From assembly GCF_018494065.1 (NCBI RefSeq), contig NZ_JABBFR010000009.1, forward strand, positions 62,001-126,000: 64,000 nucleotides of DNA, written 5' to 3'. The notes below the pieces were generated by a model. That model worked only from the letters and a program-made list of their open reading frames with translations. It searched no databases and was not told the DNA's origin. Each line of letters starts with the position of its first letter. The stretch's first letter is position 1. Below are positions 34,976-43,702 of the stretch, in pieces. Origin of the DNA: Rosenbergiella gaditana (GTDB taxonomy: Bacteria; Pseudomonadota; Gammaproteobacteria; Enterobacterales; Enterobacteriaceae). Position numbers and translations under genes: made by a program.

Positions 34976-36208
34976 ATGGAACCTTTCACAGCTGACCTAC
35001 TCTCTGTTGAAGCTGCTCAGGCATTGTTACTGCGTGACTTACCCCCAATCACGGCGTCGCGAACTCTTAGTATCAATGAGGCGCTGGGCTGGGTTACGGC
35101 TGAGCCTATTATCTCACCGATTAATGTCCCGAGTTTCGATAATTCTGCGATGGATGGCTATGGCTTACGCCTCGCTGATATTGACTCCCAGCAACCTTTA
35201 CCTGTCGCCGGTCGAGCTTTCGCTGGTCACCCCTATTCAGGCCCTCTTCCAACAGGACAGGTCATTCAGATCATGACCGGAGCCCCTGTGCCAGAAGGCT
35301 GCGAAGCCGTGGTGATGCAAGAGCAGACCGAAAAAGAAGCACAAGGTATTCGACTCACGGCAGCCGTTAGTGCAGGCCAAAATATTCGCCGTATCGGTGA
35401 GGATATCCGTCAGGGACAAGTGGTGCTTGAATCCGGTGTGCGCCTAAAAGTTAAAGATCTTCCCCTTTTAGCTTCTTTAGGTATTCAGCAAGTTAGGGTT
35501 AAACGACAACTTAGTGTGGCTATTCTCTCCACCGGTGATGAACTGGTTTCACCAGGTAATCCACTTGCTGCCGGACAGATTTATGATACGAATCGCTTCG
35601 CGATTGATCTAATGCTACAACGCTTAGGCTGCAAAGTAATTGACCTGGGTATCATCCCCGATAATAAAACACTGCTCACTGATGCTCTTCACCGCGCAGA
35701 TCAACAAGCCGATCTCGTCATCAGCACTGGGGGAGTCTCTGTGGGGGCTGCTGATTACACAAGAGATGTGTTGCTCGAATGTGGTGATATCACTTTCTGG
35801 AAATTGGCCATGAAACCCGGAAAGCCTTTTGCCTTTGGCCGATTAAGCGATAGTTTATTTTGTGGGCTCCCCGGCAATCCAGTCTCTGCGGTAGTGACCT
35901 TTTGTCAGCTTGTTTACCCGATGATCCTTCGTCTACAAGGAATTGCCGCAGCGCCCTTCACACCACTCACGGCTGTACTCACCGCCCCTATCTCTAAGCA
36001 GCCAGGTCGAACTGAATTCCAGCGTGGGGTTTTCTCGTCTCATCAAGGAGAGTATCACGTCACTGCGGATGAAAAGCAGGGATCGCATATGTTTAGCACC
36101 TTTACTCATGCCAACTGTTTTATCTGTTTACCGCGTGAAACAGGCTCAGTGGAGCAAGGAGAGACAGTCACTATTCAACCTTTCCCTGATTTCTTAGACG
36201 GTGCATAA
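34976..36208 (+). CDS. moeA: molybdopterin molybdenumtransferase
   Basis: MoeA inserts molybdate into adenylylated molybdopterin, the last step of Moco synthesis. The 410-residue product matches E. coli MoeA end to end. Family segments include VPSFDNSAMDGYGLRLADID near residue 56, GEDIRQG near 145, LSTGDEL near 188, and the catalytic-domain STGGVSVGAADYTRD near 266 followed by LPGNPVSAVVTF. The stop overlaps the moeB start (TAATG). No Moco riboswitch is recognisable upstream. Confidence 0.97.
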   Translation: MEPFTADLLSVEAAQALLLRDLPPITASRTLSINEALGWVTAEPIISPINVPSFDNSAMDGYGLRLADIDSQQPLPVAGRAFAGHPYSGPLPTGQVIQIMTGAPVPEGCEAVVMQEQTEKEAQGIRLTAAVSAGQNIRRIGEDIRQGQVVLESGVRLKVKDLPLLASLGIQQVRVKRQLSVAILSTGDELVSPGNPLAAGQIYDTNRFAIDLMLQRLGCKVIDLGIIPDNKTLLTDALHRADQQADLVISTGGVSVGAADYTRDVLLECGDITFWKLAMKPGKPFAFGRLSDSLFCGLPGNPVSAVVTFCQLVYPMILRLQGIAAAPFTPLTAVLTAPISKQPGRTEFQRGVFSSHQGEYHVTADEKQGSHMFSTFTHANCFICLPRETGSVEQGETVTIQPFPDFLDGA

Positions 36209-36954
36209 TGTCTTTATCCGATAAAGCGTTATTACGCTACGATCGCCAAATTGTCCTAAAAGACTTTGATATTGAAAAACAGCAGCAACTCGCAACGGCT
36301 AACGTGATGATTGTGGGTATGGGAGGCTTAGGTTGTATTGTAGCAACCTACCTGGCTTCGAGCGGTATTGGTCGGCTGACGCTGGTCGATCCCGATACCG
36401 TAAGCCTCTCAAATATACCGAGGCAGATACTGTTCACTGAGGACGACTGTGGGAAAGCAAAAGTTGACGTCGCTAAACAACAGCTCGCCTTACGCAACAA
36501 AGACTGTCACATCGTTACCTATCCGTATGCAATCGATGACTCCGAGATATGGTTTGAGCGTTGTGCAGAACATGACATGATCATTGACTGCACCGACCAA
36601 CTTTACAGCCGCCAACAGATAAATCGCCTGTGTTTCACCACCTCAGTCCCGCTCATATCAGGGGCAGCAATTCGTATGGAAGGCTGTGTGATCAGTTTTA
36701 CCTGGAAGAAAGACGAACCTTGCTATGAATGCCTTAGCCATCGTTTTGGGAACTCTGTTGGGAGCTGCGTGGAGAACGGCGTAATGTCACCGTTGACGGG
36801 GGTAATTGGCAGTTTACAAGCTATGGAAGCCATACGGCATTTAACGCACTATGGATGCCAAACCGAAGGAAGGTATTTACTGTATGATGCAATGAATTTC
36901 AGCTTTACCCCATTAAAGGTAAAGCGAAATCCACACTGTTCTCTTTGTGCCTAA
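36208..36954 (+). CDS. moeB: molybdopterin-synthase adenylyltransferase
   Basis: MoeB adenylates the C-terminal Gly-Gly of MoaD so that it can be thiolated. The 248-residue E1-like protein has the nucleotide loop GMGGLGC near residue 36, two zinc-binding CxxC pairs (CYECL near 172 and CSLCA at the end), and the conserved Cys in SCVENGVMSPLTG near 190. Its substrate MoaD is encoded at 63149-63394. Translation is coupled to moeA. Confidence 0.97.
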   Translation: MSLSDKALLRYDRQIVLKDFDIEKQQQLATANVMIVGMGGLGCIVATYLASSGIGRLTLVDPDTVSLSNIPRQILFTEDDCGKAKVDVAKQQLALRNKDCHIVTYPYAIDDSEIWFERCAEHDMIIDCTDQLYSRQQINRLCFTTSVPLISGAAIRMEGCVISFTWKKDEPCYECLSHRFGNSVGSCVENGVMSPLTGVIGSLQAMEAIRHLTHYGCQTEGRYLLYDAMNFSFTPLKVKRNPHCSLCA

Positions 36955-36976
36955 CCTAAACTTACGTTAGGCACAA
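36945..36976. terminator. hairpin between moeB and ybiT
   Basis: TTGTGCCTAAC and GTTAGGCACAA are 11-bp complementary arms around a 10-nt loop. The left arm spans the moeB stop. It lies between convergent genes with only 28 bp between their stops; no T-run follows. Confidence 0.65.
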
Positions 36977-36982
36977 CGCAAA

Positions 36983-38575
36983 CTAGGCAATCCCTTGGGA
37001 ATTTAAATAGTCTTCGTAATTACCAGTAAAGTCGCTGACTTTACCAGGTTTAATTTCCAGTACACGCGTAGCGAGGGAGCTCACAAACTCCCGATCGTGT
37101 GAAACGAAAATTAAGGTCCCTTCAAACATTTCTAGCGCCATATTCAAGGATTCAATGGATTCCATATCTAAGTGGTTAGTTGGCTCATCCATAATCAGAA
37201 TATTGGGTTTTTGCATCATTAATTTACCGAATAGCATCCGCCCTTTCTCACCCCCTGAAAGAACTTTAGCTGGCTTTTTAATATCATCTTGGCTGAAGAG
37301 CAATCGTCCCAATATACTTCTTACCGCTTGCTCGTCATCGCCCGCCTGTTTCCATTGGCTCATCCAATCAAAAACAGTTAAATCATTCGCAAATTCGTAT
37401 TCATGGTCCTGGGCATAATAACCGATCGACGCATTTTCAGACCATTTTATGCTACCACTTTCCGGAGTCAGTTCTCCGACTAGCGCTTTAAGTAGCGTCG
37501 TTTTACCAATGCCGTTTGCACCAATAATTGCTAATTTTTCTCCAACCTCGAGCAGAAGACTCAGTTTGGTAAATAGCGGGCCGTTATCAAATCCTTTCGT
37601 TAACGCTTCAACTTCTAAAGCATTACGGAATAATTTTTTATCTTGTTCAAAACGAATAAATGGATTTTGCCGACTTGAGGCTTTTACTTCATCCAATTTA
37701 ATTTTGTCGATCTGTTTAGCGCGAGAGGTTGCCTGACGAGACTTTGAGGCATTCGCGCTAAAACGGCTAACAAATGACTGTAGCTCAGCAATTTGCGCTT
37801 TCTTTTTCGCATTATCAGAGAGCAGACGCTCACGAGACTGCGTCGCAGCGGTCATATATTCATCATAATTTCCCGGATAAACACGAATTTCGCCGTAATC
37901 TAAATCTGCCATATGCGTACAGACCATATTCAGGAAATGACGGTCGTGGGAAATAATAACCATAGTACTGTCACGCTCATTAAGCGTCTGTTCCAACCAG
38001 CGAATCGTATCAATATCCAAGTTGTTCGTCGGTTCATCTAATAAAAGAATATCGGGATTTGAAAAAAGCGCTTGTGCGAGTAGCACACGCAGCTTCCAAC
38101 CAGGAGCGACTTCGCTCATAGGACCATAATGCAAATCTACTTCAATACCCACGCCTAATAGAAGTTCACCCGCGCGAGCTTCCGCACTGTAACCATCCAT
38201 CTCACCGTACAGTACTTCGAGATCAGCAACCTTATAACCCTCTTCCTCGCTCATTTCAGGTAAAGCGTAGATACGGTCTCTTTCTTGTTTTATTTGCCAA
38301 AGTTCATCATGGCCCATGATAACCGTATCTAAAACACTGAAAGCTTCGAAAGCAAATTGGTCTTGGCGTAATTTACCAATACGCTCATTAGTATCTAACG
38401 CTACGTTACCTGCTGTTGGTTGTAAATCACGTCCTAAAATTTTCATAAAGGTTGATTTGCCGCTACCATTCGCACCTATTAACCCGTAGCGGTTACCACC
38501 GCCAAATTTCACGGAAATATTTTCAAATAGTGGTTTACTACCAAATTGCATAGTTACGTTGTTGGTTACTAACAC
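36983..38575 (-). CDS. ybiT: ABC-F family ATPase YbiT
   Basis: A cytoplasmic tandem-ATPase of the ABC-F translation-factor group, 530 residues as in E. coli. The first domain has Walker [10 protein letters not shown] near residue 36 and a degenerate signature region ([15 protein letters not shown]). The second has GANGIGKTT near residue 354 and signature LSGGEKGRM near 440. The linker between domains (about 240-310) is charged and helical. There are no membrane segments. Its exact ribosomal role is not defined. Confidence 0.94.
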   Translation of the reverse strand: MLVTNNVTMQFGSKPLFENISVKFGGGNRYGLIGANGSGKSTFMKILGRDLQPTAGNVALDTNERIGKLRQDQFAFEAFSVLDTVIMGHDELWQIKQERDRIYALPEMSEEEGYKVADLEVLYGEMDGYSAEARAGELLLGVGIEVDLHYGPMSEVAPGWKLRVLLAQALFSNPDILLLDEPTNNLDIDTIRWLEQTLNERDSTMVIISHDRHFLNMVCTHMADLDYGEIRVYPGNYDEYMTAATQSRERLLSDNAKKKAQIAELQSFVSRFSANASKSRQATSRAKQIDKIKLDEVKASSRQNPFIRFEQDKKLFRNALEVEALTKGFDNGPLFTKLSLLLEVGEKLAIIGANGIGKTTLLKALVGELTPESGSIKWSENASIGYYAQDHEYEFANDLTVFDWMSQWKQAGDDEQAVRSILGRLLFSQDDIKKPAKVLSGGEKGRMLFGKLMMQKPNILIMDEPTNHLDMESIESLNMALEMFEGTLIFVSHDREFVSSLATRVLEIKPGKVSDFTGNYEDYLNSQGIA

Positions 38576-38684
38576 GTTTAAGCCTTTTAATTAATGGGAT
38601 TGGGCACTGATGGAGTATGACTTAACAGTAATTACCGCTGTATAATCATTACACAATGAAGAGATTATAACTCATTTGAAGGAT

Positions 38685-38703
38685 TCTCTGTATAGTACAG
38701 AGA
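38685..38703. promoter_or_regulatory. operator-like palindrome upstream of ybiT
   Basis: TCTCTGTA-TAG-TACAGAGA is a perfect 8-bp-arm palindrome 110 bp upstream of the ybiT start and downstream of the H-NS paralogue's terminator. CTGT and ACAG are only 5 bp apart, so it is not a LexA box. The cognate factor is unknown. Confidence 0.35.
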
Positions 38704-38713
38704 GAAAAGCAAT

Positions 38714-38740
38714 AAAAAAACCAGCGCGAACGCTGGCTCT
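38714..38740 (-). terminator. terminator of the H-NS-like gene
   Basis: Read on the minus strand, CCAGCG-TTCG-CGCTGG is followed by TTTTTTT. The UUCG tetraloop and T-run make a textbook rho-independent terminator 17 bp past the stop. Confidence 0.93.
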
Positions 38741-38756
38741 TAGGTAGCACTAAAAC

Positions 38757-39155
38757 TTAGATTAAGAAGCTTTCTAGTGATTGACCTTCATCAAGCGCTT
38801 TTTTGATCGCAGCTGGGGTACGACCTTGGCCAGTCCACGATTTCTTTTCGCCGTTTTCATCTGTGTAAGCATATTTAGCTGGGCGAGGTGCGCGTTTAGT
38901 ACGTTTTTTGCTAGTCTCAGCCGCGCCTAATAATTCACTAGGGTCAATACCTTCGGCTGCTAATAACTCACGGTATTTAGAAAGCTTTTCTGCTTTCTCA
39001 CGGTTTAATGCTTCTTCGGCTTCAATTTCTTCACGACGCTCAGTCACAACAGTGGTTAATTTTTCTAGAATTTCTTCTAGATCAGTTAACTCAACTTCAC
39101 GAGCTTGCGCACGAAGTGTACGGATATTGTTCAGTAGTTTAAAAATGTCGCTCAT
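38757..39155 (-). CDS. H-NS/StpA-family nucleoid protein
   Basis: This 132-residue protein is an H-NS family member. The N-terminal oligomerisation coiled coil (1-65) includes [13 protein letters not shown], identical to E. coli H-NS over that stretch as recalled. A basic linker (82-92) leads to the DNA-binding domain, with the minor-groove QGR core in [11 protein letters not shown] (residues 107-117). The end SLESFLI, without a KQ tail, resembles StpA more than H-NS. E. coli hns lies near galU and stpA elsewhere, so this is probably a paralogue rather than the main hns, but I cannot see the rest of the genome. A long AT-rich region lies upstream. Confidence 0.9.
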   Translation of the reverse strand: MSDIFKLLNNIRTLRAQAREVELTDLEEILEKLTTVVTERREEIEAEEALNREKAEKLSKYRELLAAEGIDPSELLGAAETSKKRTKRAPRPAKYAYTDENGEKKSWTGQGRTPAAIKKALDEGQSLESFLI

Positions 39156-39612
39156 TATTTTTCCCTTTCTATAAACTTAAAAAATCACAATATCGGCAAG
39201 GTTACCGAAATTAGTTTAGAAAATAAATAGAAAATTAGAAAATAATAATTCTAAAAATAAATACTATTTCTAGGTAAAGAAATCCGACACCTTCATTACA
39301 AATTCATTACCTTTAAAATTGGTAATCATTAAACACTCTTAATCTAAAGGCTAAATATCTTTTATTACAAAAAACCAGTTTCAGATAATTCTGGGACTGA
39401 TTCCATTCTCCATTTGTGCTCAATACATTCTCTTATTGTGTAAGAGAATTTTGATTAATTAGTATAATTCTTTTGATAAACAATAATTAGGGGTAAAGGT
39501 AAGTTTTCGATGATGTTGAAATACTGACCGAAACTTACAAGGGAGTAAAAGTAAAAACTAGTATTTATCCCCTACTATTCATAGGGTAATGATAAAGATA
39601 TCGCGAAAAAAT
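39156..39612. promoter_or_regulatory. AT-rich region between the H-NS-like gene and mntR
   Basis: These 457 bp are strongly AT-rich with phased A/T tracts, as expected for a target of H-NS autoregulation (inference). No convincing ORF is present. An inverted repeat ATTCTCTTA-TTGTG-TAAGAGAAT followed by TTT lies at 39427-39452 and belongs to no visible gene. The 3' end of mntR may use the CCCTA/TAGGG repeat near 39575-39595. Confidence 0.45.
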
Positions 39613-40080
39613 CTAAGGCCGACAATTTTGTTTACTGATAAAGGCTTTAAACACCGCTAGCGTCTCATCGCTGACATGGTGTTCGATTCCCTCTGCATCA
39701 CAATGAGCAACTTCGGGTGAGATTCCTAAACTCAATAAAAAATCTTCAACGATAGCATGACGTTCGCGACTCTGTTGCGCTAAACTTTCCCCTTCCTGGG
39801 TAAGGAAAACTCCACGATAAGGAATTTGTTGAATTAGCCCTGCGGCAGCTAAACGTTTTAGCATTTTTGCGACAGTCGGTTGAGAAACCCCTAGGCGTGC
39901 AGCCATGTCAACTTGACGTACTTCACCAAACTCATGAATGAGATCAGAAATTAACTCAAGATAATCATCGATTAGTTCGCGTCGGTGCGCTTCTCTAACC
40001 TGCTTAAAACCTTCAACATGGTTTTCAAGATTTTTAATCGGACCAATTGATGGCTTTACACGAGTATTTGGGTGATTCAT
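39613..40080 (-). CDS. mntR: manganese-responsive transcriptional regulator
   Basis: MntR is a DtxR-family Mn(II) sensor that represses mntH and mntS. The 155-residue product has E. coli length. The N-terminal extension is followed by a winged helix ([28 protein letters not shown], about residues 57-85). The metal-binding and dimer part contains [15 protein letters not shown] and [12 protein letters not shown] with the expected Cys, Glu and His ligands. It diverges from mntS across candidate MntR boxes. Confidence 0.96.
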   Translation of the reverse strand: MNHPNTRVKPSIGPIKNLENHVEGFKQVREAHRRELIDDYLELISDLIHEFGEVRQVDMAARLGVSQPTVAKMLKRLAAAGLIQQIPYRGVFLTQEGESLAQQSRERHAIVEDFLLSLGISPEVAHCDAEGIEHHVSDETLAVFKAFISKQNCRP

Positions 40081-40166
40081 CGAAATTCCTTACAAAGGCC
40101 AATGTCGACCAAGTCGACCATGCTCACTATCTTAAACGAGATGAGATCAAGCTCAACTCTTTTCTC

Positions 40167-40203
40167 ATATAGCATTAGCTAAAGAATATAGCCTGTGCTA
40201 TAT
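40167..40203. promoter_or_regulatory. tandem MntR boxes between mntR and mntS
   Basis: ATATAGC-CTGT-GCTATAT (40186-40203) is a perfect 7-bp-arm palindrome close to the E. coli MntR box core ATAGC-N4-GCTAT. A second, imperfect copy, ATATAGC-ATTA-GCTAAAG, lies 19 bp upstream at 40167-40184. The pair lies 52-88 bp before the mntS start, suitable for repression of its promoter. In E. coli mntS is repressed by MntR with manganese. Confidence 0.75.
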
Positions 40204-40254
40204 ATAAATCACTATAGCTGATTATTTTTGCCTTCATTGATTAGGGGGTTGAAC

Positions 40255-40416
40255 ATGAACTATGATAAAGAGTTGCCTCAGACGTCAACCTGTGCTCACC
40301 GCTCATCTTCTCAGCCTTCCTTTTTCGGCTACGCTACACTTTCCCCTTTCCAATTACGCCTTTACCTTTTGAAACGGTTAGGTCGAATTTTTTTAGGTAA
40401 AAAAAAACGACCCTAA
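40255..40416 (+). CDS. mntS: small manganese protein MntS, N-terminally extended
   Basis: A 53-residue basic protein starting at ATG 40255, preceded by TTAGGGGG. Its core LSPFQLRLYLLKRL resembles the E. coli MntS core HSPFKVRLMLLSML. E. coli MntS has 42 residues; this one carries about 16 more residues before the core and a shorter, highly basic tail (GKKKRP). In E. coli MntS raises available intracellular Mn, partly by inhibiting the exporter MntP. Position beside mntR and ompX, and the MntR boxes upstream, strongly support the call. The stop codon is the loop of the following terminator. Confidence 0.82.
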   Translation: MNYDKELPQTSTCAHRSSSQPSFFGYATLSPFQLRLYLLKRLGRIFLGKKKRP

Positions 40417-40428
40417 GGGTCGTTTTTT
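40399..40428. terminator. bidirectional terminator shared by mntS and ompX
   Basis: AACGACCC-TAA-GGGTCGTT has an A-run before and a T-run after. The loop TAA (40414-40416) is the mntS stop codon, and the A-run encodes its Lys tail. On the minus strand it lies just past the ompX stop at 40442. Confidence 0.93.
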
Positions 40429-40441
40429 AGGAACAGTACAA

Positions 40442-40969
40442 TTAGAAGCTGTAACCAACACCAGCGATCCAAGTACCCACATCAACGTTACGGATACGGC
40501 TTTGCTCGTAACCAACGTCAAGTGCAACGTTTTCCCATGGGTTGAATTGCAGACCAGCACCGTAAGCAACGCCAACATCGCTGTTGCTCTTGCTGTTGTA
40601 ACCTGCAGGACCATGGCCTTCAGCGTTGTTTTGAACGCGACCGATACCGATACCTACAACACCGTAGATGCTTGCCCAGTCATTTAGACGGTAAGCTGGA
40701 CCTGCAGTGATACCGTAGTATTGACCTTTACGATAGTCGTTAACATCTTTGTTAGCGTCTTTTTCGGTATAGGTGAATGATGCAATCCAACCTAATGGGT
40801 TAGATTCATCTTCGTAACGATATTTTAAGTTGAAACCGTTAGCTTTGTTTAAAACACCTTGGTAATCGCTTTGTGCGTAACCACCAGTAACGGTGCTTTT
40901 AGCCATTGCAGAACCTGCAGAAACGGCGAGTAAACAAGCTAAAGCTGAAAGACATGCAATTTTTTTCAT
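40442..40969 (-). CDS. ompX: outer-membrane protein X
   Basis: OmpX is an eight-stranded outer-membrane beta barrel. The 175-residue precursor has a 23-residue signal peptide (to ...GSAMA), followed by STVTGGYAQSDYQG, an E. coli-like start. Strand motifs NGFNLKYRYEDESNPLG, YGITAGPAYRLNDWASIYGV and ENVALDVGYEQSRIR are intact, and the chain ends in the C-terminal Phe (IAGVGYSF) needed by the BAM machinery. A 286-bp upstream spacer holds its promoter and leader. Confidence 0.97.
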   Translation of the reverse strand: MKKIACLSALACLLAVSAGSAMAKSTVTGGYAQSDYQGVLNKANGFNLKYRYEDESNPLGWIASFTYTEKDANKDVNDYRKGQYYGITAGPAYRLNDWASIYGVVGIGIGRVQNNAEGHGPAGYNSKSNSDVGVAYGAGLQFNPWENVALDVGYEQSRIRNVDVGTWIAGVGYSF

Positions 40970-41255
40970 AATAACCTCAATGTGAAATTACTTTTATTTT
41001 TACTGACAACAAATGAAATATAACAAAAAAAAGTAAGAAACTCTGCCCGAATTTTGTTGTCCAACCCCGAGTAACATGTAACATAACGTGTACAACGACA
41101 CTTATCTAACTGATATACATCGTTAAGTTGCTAAAAAACAGCGGCGCAATTTTTTTCTAAAATAATAAATCTTTAAGCATATTCTGAATCTCTATAGCTA
41201 TTTCTTCACGTTTCAATACAATTCTACCCCATCATTCACCCAATTCGGGCTTTCT

Positions 41256-42167
41256 ATGGGCAATCCACAAAAAAGCACTGCATCGGTATTCTATCCTATC
41301 GGCCTGCTGTTAATTGCAATGTTTACATTACAAGGAGCAGCTTCCCTAGCTAAATCGCTGTTCTCTGAGGTGGGTGCCCCAGGTGTCGCTGCGCTGCGCT
41401 TGGGCCTCTCCACCATCATGTTATGGGTAATGTTTAAACCTTGGCGTTTACATTTTTCTCCAGAGCAGCGGCGGCCACTAATCTTTTATGGCTTAGCATT
41501 GGGAGGAATGAATTTTCTCTTTTATATGGCATTACGTACCATCCCATTAGGGATCGGTGTCGCCCTTGAGTTTGTCGGGCCTTTGACGCTAGCGCTCGCG
41601 AATTCTCGTAAGGTGACTGATTTTCTGTGGATTATTATAGCGGTAAGCGGGCTATGGTTGTTACTACCTGTGCACGGTGGTGCGAATAATATTGATCCAC
41701 TCGGTGCATTTTTTGCACTAGCTGCTGGGGCTTGTTGGGCAATTTATATTATTTTCGGCCAAAAAGCCGGGTCTGAACACGGGGCAGCTACGGTAGCGGT
41801 AGGATTACTCATTGCTTCATTGGTTTTTGTGCCCACCGGTTTAGTCATGGCAGAACCGGGAATTTGGCATTGGTCAATTATTCCCATTGGGCTGTTAGTC
41901 GCCTTACTTTCGAATGCGATTCCCTATTCTCTTGAAATGATGGCGCTGACGCGCTTACCCGCCAGAGTATTTGGCACATTAATGAGTATGGAGCCCGCCG
42001 TTGCCGCATTCTCAGGTTTTTTATTTCTCAACGAACACCTAACACTCACTCAACTTGCCGGGCTGCTGGCGATAATTTTGGCTTCTGCAGGTTCTGCATT
42101 AACCATGAAATCTAAGGCGAGCCGCATGAAACGGATTAAGATTAAGAAGAAAAATCATTCTCATTAG
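41256..42167 (+). CDS. rhtA: threonine/homoserine exporter RhtA (EamA/DMT family)
   Basis: RhtA exports threonine and homoserine across the inner membrane. The 303-residue product shows ten hydrophobic helices in two EamA repeats (about residues 12-140 and 150-285). Conserved parts include MNFLFYMALRTIPLGIGVALEFVGPL and SNAIPYSLEMMALTRLPARVFGTLMSMEPA. The C-terminal tail is unusually basic. ompX-rhtA-dps is the E. coli order. Confidence 0.95.
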   Translation: MGNPQKSTASVFYPIGLLLIAMFTLQGAASLAKSLFSEVGAPGVAALRLGLSTIMLWVMFKPWRLHFSPEQRRPLIFYGLALGGMNFLFYMALRTIPLGIGVALEFVGPLTLALANSRKVTDFLWIIIAVSGLWLLLPVHGGANNIDPLGAFFALAAGACWAIYIIFGQKAGSEHGAATVAVGLLIASLVFVPTGLVMAEPGIWHWSIIPIGLLVALLSNAIPYSLEMMALTRLPARVFGTLMSMEPAVAAFSGFLFLNEHLTLTQLAGLLAIILASAGSALTMKSKASRMKRIKIKKKNHSH

Positions 42168-42229
42168 GGTTTTATCATTCAGTCTATCTCACTAATAGGC
42201 CACACCTTGCTGCAGTTTTAAAAAGCGCT

Positions 42230-42240
42230 GCTATACTCAT
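42230..42240 (+). promoter_or_regulatory. candidate RpoS-type -10 of dps
   Basis: GCTATACTCAT matches the extended sigma-S -10 pattern (CTAYACT) and lies 42 bp before the dps start, leaving room for a short leader with GAAGGAA. dps is RpoS-dependent in E. coli. Confidence 0.5.
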
Positions 42241-42282
42241 TTCAGTAGAGTTCAATAGGTTCATAACGAGAAGGAATTTTTC

Positions 42283-42786
42283 ATGAGTACTGCAAAACTT
42301 ATTAAAACAAATAATACTGAACTGCTTTATACCCGTAACGATGTTTCTGATGAAGATAAAGCGGCAACGATTCAAGTCTTAAATAAGATCGTGGTTGAAC
42401 TGATTGATTTATCACTGATCACCAAGCAAGCGCACTGGAATATGCGTGGCGCGAACTTTATGGCGGTTCATGAAATGTTGGACGGTTTCCGTACAGCTAT
42501 TACTGAACACCAAGATAACGTCGCTGAACGCGCGGTGCAATTAGGTGGTGTGGCACTGGGTTCAACTCAAGTTGTTAATGATAAGACCCCTCTGAAAAGC
42601 TACCCGCTGAACATTCATAGTGTTCAGGATCACCTCGTTGCCCTGGCTGAGCGTTACGCGTTAGTGGCTAACGATGTTCGTAAAGCAATCAGCGATGTGA
42701 ATGACGAAGATACTGCAGATATCTTTACTGCAGCATCACGTGATTTAGACAAATTCCTATGGTTCATCGAGGCCAACATCGAGTAA
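42283..42786 (+). CDS. dps: DNA-protecting ferritin-like protein Dps
   Basis: Dps forms a 12-subunit shell that oxidises and stores iron and coats DNA in stationary phase. The 167-residue length equals E. coli Dps. The N-terminal tail [11 protein letters not shown] has lysines 5 and 8 for DNA contact. Ferroxidase residues lie in [24 protein letters not shown] (His51, His63, Asp67, with Glu further on) as in E. coli. The C-terminus [13 protein letters not shown] is conserved. Confidence 0.98.
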   Translation: MSTAKLIKTNNTELLYTRNDVSDEDKAATIQVLNKIVVELIDLSLITKQAHWNMRGANFMAVHEMLDGFRTAITEHQDNVAERAVQLGGVALGSTQVVNDKTPLKSYPLNIHSVQDHLVALAERYALVANDVRKAISDVNDEDTADIFTAASRDLDKFLWFIEANIE

Positions 42787-42792
42787 TAGCTA

Positions 42793-42816
42793 TGAAGCCA
42801 GTTCAGGCTGGCTTCA
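42793..42816. terminator. hairpin between dps and rlmF
   Basis: TGAAGCCAG-TTCAGG-CTGGCTTCA is a perfect 9-bp stem spanning the rlmF stop (42803-42805), between convergent genes whose stops are only 16 bp apart. On the plus strand no long T-run follows. Confidence 0.65.
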
Positions 42817-43702
42817 CTAACTCCTTTCTCTGCCGTTTATTATGAAAACTCCAAACCAATAAACGACTTTTTTTATTTCCTTGCGCCATTTCAATTTCTC
42901 TTCTCACTGGCACTGAATGATCCGTTAATACTTTTCTTAGCGGGGCTAAACTTTGCTGCTTAGCGACCAAAGTGCTAAACCACAATACTTGTTGTTGGAA
43001 TAACACACTCTCTTCAATCATTTTAGTGATAAATCCGACTTCTCCCCCAGGGCACCATAGCTCGTGATAACGGCCAGCAAAATTGAGCTGATGTTCAGCT
43101 ATCCCCAGATGATTATTCTTACGAGCTGTCCCTTCTGCAGCGGCTTGTGCAGAGCTATGAAACGGAGGATTACACAGCGTAGCGTGATAAAACTCTTTAG
43201 GCTGAATGATGCCATCAAAAATCTTACTCTGCTCTTTTTGACGCCGTAACCGAATCGATCGCGTCAAGCCAGTGTTCATCGCTAGCAGTTGTTGGGCAGC
43301 GCGGATAGATTCAGGTTGGCAATCGCTTCCAGTAAAACGCCAACCGTATTCAGCGCTGCCAATTAATGGATAGATACAATTGGCCCCGCAACCAATATCT
43401 AACACCGAAATCTGGGGGCCATGATTTGTCGGGAGATCTTCTGCTAAGCAATCCGCTAAGTGATGAATATAATCGGCTCGACCAGGGATGGGGGGACAAA
43501 GGTGATCATCGGGCAACGCCCACTGCAATTGATACCACTGTTTTAATAGCGCTTTATTGAGAAGTTTTACGGCTTCAGGTTCACTAAAGTTAAGGCTTAG
43601 CTTGCCACTAGGGGTCAACATTGACCAAGCTTCGAGCCTAGGTTCTAGTTTAAAGAGTACCGCTAAATCATAGTGGCCTTGATAACGATTTCTTGGATGC
43701 AT
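42803..43702 (-). CDS. rlmF: 23S rRNA m6A1618 methyltransferase
   Basis: RlmF methylates A1618 of 23S rRNA. I chose ATG 43700-43702, giving MHPRNRYQGHYDL and 299 residues: it overlaps the ybiB stop as TAATG and has AAGG upstream. A start at 43726 would prepend MARRARLL inside ybiB. PGRADYIHHLADCL is near residue 78, the SAM motif VLDIGCGANCIYPLIG near 105, and the catalytic NPPF (LCNPPFHSS) near 180. Confidence 0.94.
   Translation of the reverse strand: MHPRNRYQGHYDLAVLFKLEPRLEAWSMLTPSGKLSLNFSEPEAVKLLNKALLKQWYQLQWALPDDHLCPPIPGRADYIHHLADCLAEDLPTNHGPQISVLDIGCGANCIYPLIGSAEYGWRFTGSDCQPESIRAAQQLLAMNTGLTRSIRLRRQKEQSKIFDGIIQPKEFYHATLCNPPFHSSAQAAAEGTARKNNHLGIAEHQLNFAGRYHELWCPGGEVGFITKMIEESVLFQQQVLWFSTLVAKQQSLAPLRKVLTDHSVPVRREIEMAQGNKKSRLLVWSFHNKRQRKELVKPA

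Noticed and set aside
38685..38703. LexA box upstream of ybiT
   Set aside because: CTGT and ACAG are present but separated by 5 bp rather than 8, so it does not fit the SOS consensus.
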